Of a stretch of 39,011 bases of DNA, positions 36,735 to 39,011 are shown piece after piece. The stretch comes from Candidatus Martarchaeota archaeon (GTDB lineage: Archaea; Micrarchaeota; Micrarchaeia; Micrarchaeales; Micrarchaeaceae), in assembly GCA_023473255.1 (NCBI GenBank), contig JAMCYW010000033.1:1-39011 (forward strand), given 5' to 3'. The notes below the pieces were generated by a model. It was not told the DNA's origin. It did no database searches and was given only the letters and a program-made list of their open reading frames with translations. The stretch's first letter is position 1. Each line of letters begins with the position of its first letter. The translations under genes and the position numbers were made by a program.

Positions 36735-36869
36735 ATGGTGTTTATTTTGCAAAAAAAAGTCGCGAACTCGAAGAAGAAGGTAGGAAAGGAATATAGGAAC
36801 GTCAAGAAGATAAAGCGCTTGAGGAAAGAGCACAGGAAGAAACTCAATGCACAGCGACGCAAGCTTTGA
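36735..36869 (+). CDS. Small highly basic protein, 44 aa (MVFILQKKVANSKKKVGKEYRNVKKIKRLRKEHRKKLNAQRRKL)
   Basis: ORF begins 2 nt after the Hsp20-like stop; 19 of 44 residues are K/R. Below the ORF-track length cutoff. Confidence 0.5.
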   Translation: MVFILQKKVANSKKKVGKEYRNVKKIKRLRKEHRKKLNAQRRKL

Positions 36870-36913
36870 TGGCTTGCTAGGAATGTTGGCTGCTTATTCT
36901 CGCAGGGCTTTGC

Positions 36914-37513
36914 TTACATTATATCTATGTACATCTTGTCGTTGAATTCATATGCAACCGAATCGTCATCGGCATGCATGCTCTCAATCATTGAGTTCCT
37001 GCTGTCATATTCTGATATGCCGTCTTCCACATTCAGCACGTATATGCGGTTATTGAATTCATAATAGGTTATTACTTTCCGCAATTCGTTCTGTATCTTT
37101 ATAAGCACCTTTGCGCTTGGATTCCCGAGGCTTATAATCAAGCTGCATAAGAGCACATTCTTGTCTATGATATCTCCTGCCATGAACTGGAGCGTTTCTT
37201 CAGGCATGAGCCAGAACTGCAAGGGAAGCGATACGTATTCTATTTTATCCCTAACGAATTCGAATGCTGCCATACTTGCTTCAAAGAAATTATTTTCATA
37301 TGTATAAGCGGCGAATTTCGACTTCAATGCATCTGCTTTCTTGATTATTTCTGCGTTGGTAGGCGTCACTAGCGTAGGCAATTCTGCCACCGATATGCTC
37401 TCTTTTTCTTCTATATAGCTCACATACCGCATTATTATGGCCAGATATATCCTGTTCAGCCTATAAAGATGCTCGGATGGATCCTGCTGGCCCTGCATGG
37501 CACTTTCTTCCAT
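36914..37513 (-). CDS. Transglutaminase-like superfamily protein, probably catalytically degenerate
   Basis: AFEFVRDKIEYVSLPLQFWLMPEETLQFMAGDIIDKNVLLCSLIISLGNPSAKVLIKI resembles the TGase-like pattern W..pEeTL..g.GDCeDkavLL.sLl..lG, with GDI in place of GDC. Confidence 0.5.
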   Translation of the reverse strand: MEESAMQGQQDPSEHLYRLNRIYLAIIMRYVSYIEEKESISVAELPTLVTPTNAEIIKKADALKSKFAAYTYENNFFEASMAAFEFVRDKIEYVSLPLQFWLMPEETLQFMAGDIIDKNVLLCSLIISLGNPSAKVLIKIQNELRKVITYYEFNNRIYVLNVEDGISEYDSRNSMIESMHADDDSVAYEFNDKMYIDIM

Positions 37514-37572
37514 ATATAAGGTATTGTTAGAAAAGGATAAAAACTATTGTTTATCAGATTAAATTGGTGCAG

Positions 37573-39011
37573 ATGATAAACAAGCGCATTGCCGAAATGT
37601 TCAATGAGATAGCGCTAATGTTGCAGGTTAAAAATGAAAATGATTTCAAATTTGAGATAAGGGCTTATCAGAGAGCCGCCCTTACCATAGATTCACTGCA
37701 GCAGGATGTTGGGGAGATTTATGCTAAGCAAGGCTTGGGCGGGCTGATGGACCTCCCCGGAATAGGCGAGGGGCTTGCAAAGAAGATAGAGGAATTCGCA
37801 AAAACAGGAAGGATGAAGAAATATGAAGAATTGAAAAATGAATATCCAATAGATTTCAAGACTCTGACTTCGATAGAGGGGGTTGGGCCAAAGACTGCAA
37901 TTCAGCTTTACAATAGGCTTGGCGTTAAAAATCTTGAAGATTTGAAAAACGCAGTTGCATCCGAAAGCATTAGGAAGCTGCCAGGTTTTGGGGCCAAAAG
38001 CGAGCAGGTTATAAAGGAGAGCATAACCATGATGGAGTCCAGCAAAGGCAGGATAACGCTCGGCGAGGCACTTCCAGAAGCAGAGAGCATAATAAAAATG
38101 CTCATGGATACTGGGCTAGTTGAGAAGGCAATAATATCCGGATCGGCAAGGAGGATGAGGGAGACTGTCGGCGACATTGACATATTGGCGATATCGGACA
38201 AGCCCGAAATGGTAATGGACGCGTTCGCAAATTTCAATGGGGTGTCAGGCAACATAGTGAAAGGCCCGACTAAGACTTCAGTATGGCTCGATATAGGCAT
38301 AAGCTGCGACCTTCGCGTGATAGAACCAAAAAGTTTCGGTGCGGCGCTGCAGTACTTCACAGGCAGCAAAAGCCACAACATAAAGGTAAGAACCATTGCA
38401 ATAAAAAAAGGGTTCAAATTGAATGAATATGGATTGTTCGACAGAAATGATACATTAGCATCAAGCCTTGATGAAGAGGCCATATACAAAAACCTAGGCA
38501 TGCAATGGATGCCTCCTGAGATGCGTGAAGACAGAGGCGAGGTGGAGCTTGCAAAGAAGAACATGATTCCTAAATTGGTCGAATATGGCAATATACTTGG
38601 AGATTTGCATACTCACACAAAAGATACTGACGGGATAAACTCAATAGATGAGATGGCCGACGCCGCAATAAGAAATGGCCTTAAGTATTTTGCCGCAACC
38701 AACCATACGAAGAGCCTCAGAGTTGCGAAAGGCATGAATGAAATGCAGTTTTCGAAATTCTTCAAAAAGATAGACGCCCTGAACGCCGCGTTGGATGGCA
38801 GGATTAAGATACTGAAAGGCGCTGAGGTAGACATACTTAAGGACGGGAGCCTTGACTTAGACAGGAAAATGCTCGAGAGCATGGACTGCGTAGTCGGCGC
38901 AGTGCATTCGAATACCAATATGAGCGAGAAGGATATGACGGAAAGGATATCGAAGGCCATGAATTCTGGATTTATTGACATATTGGCGCATTCAGCAATC
39001 ACGTCTAAATC
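37573..39011 (+). CDS. polX: DNA polymerase/3'-5' exonuclease PolX (family X polymerase + PHP), truncated by window end
   Basis: LMDLPGIGEGLAKKIEEFAKTG; HhH SIEGVGPKTAIQLYNRLGVKNLEDL; SGSARRMRETVGDIDILAIS; CDLRVIEP; PHP motifs GDLHTHTKDTDG, GAEVDIL, VGAVHSN. Missing from the ORF track because no stop lies inside the window. Confidence 0.96.
   Translation, partial: MINKRIAEMFNEIALMLQVKNENDFKFEIRAYQRAALTIDSLQQDVGEIYAKQGLGGLMDLPGIGEGLAKKIEEFAKTGRMKKYEELKNEYPIDFKTLTSIEGVGPKTAIQLYNRLGVKNLEDLKNAVASESIRKLPGFGAKSEQVIKESITMMESSKGRITLGEALPEAESIIKMLMDTGLVEKAIISGSARRMRETVGDIDILAISDKPEMVMDAFANFNGVSGNIVKGPTKTSVWLDIGISCDLRVIEPKSFGAALQYFTGSKSHNIKVRTIAIKKGFKLNEYGLFDRNDTLASSLDEEAIYKNLGMQWMPPEMREDRGEVELAKKNMIPKLVEYGNILGDLHTHTKDTDGINSIDEMADAAIRNGLKYFAATNHTKSLRVAKGMNEMQFSKFFKKIDALNAALDGRIKILKGAEVDILKDGSLDLDRKMLESMDCVVGAVHSNTNMSEKDMTERISKAMNSGFIDILAHSAITSK

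Noticed and set aside
37908-38591. 227-aa minus-strand ORF at the right end
   Set aside because: Antisense to PolX, which is missing from the ORF track only because its stop lies outside the window.
1-39011. CRISPR arrays, tRNA or rRNA genes, insertion sequences
   Set aside because: No regularly spaced repeats, no tRNA T-loop/acceptor pattern, no rRNA-like block and no transposase-like protein seen by eye. A tRNAscan/Infernal run would be needed to confirm.

Overview
This 39 kb window is archaeal. It has an archaeal-type spc ribosomal-protein cluster, RNase P component 1, Pelota, Pth2, PriS, FEN1, MBF1, TATA-type promoters and GGTGAT-like Shine-Dalgarno signals. The gene repertoire, small-genome style and heavy ATA/AGG codon use suggest a DPANN/ARMAN-like lineage such as Micrarchaeota; that placement is inference. 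Layout: (i) 1-2.2 kb: possible ABC-2 permease remnant, AlbA_2/HATPase/wHTH regulator behind iterated AT-rich repeats, and a SemiSWEET. (ii) 2.3-11.5 kb: cell-surface island with a ~1,470-aa secreted multidomain protein transcribed divergently from a MinD/ParA ATPase embedded among two single-pass membrane proteins with basic cytoplasmic tails and a secreted two-module protein. (iii) 11.6-22.9 kb: informational and metabolic genes, including an uncharacterised protein with a textbook N-terminal PIP box next to an MTH1-like Nudix hydrolase and a nucleotide-kinase-like protein. (iv) 23.0-29.0 kb: RNase P p29 followed by S17-L14-L24-S4e-L5-S14-S8-L6-L32e-L19e-L18-S5, without L30/L15/SecY. (v) 29.0-39.0 kb: ferredoxin, Lhr helicase with metallophosphoesterase, site-2 protease, MBF1, FEN1, Hsp20-like protein, a 44-aa basic ORF absent from the ORF track, a transglutaminase-like protein that appears to lack its catalytic Cys, and PolX truncated at the window edge. 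The best candidates for something undescribed are the MinD-linked surface island (paired-Cys terminal modules and a histone-H1-like tail on a membrane protein) and the N-terminal PIP-box protein.
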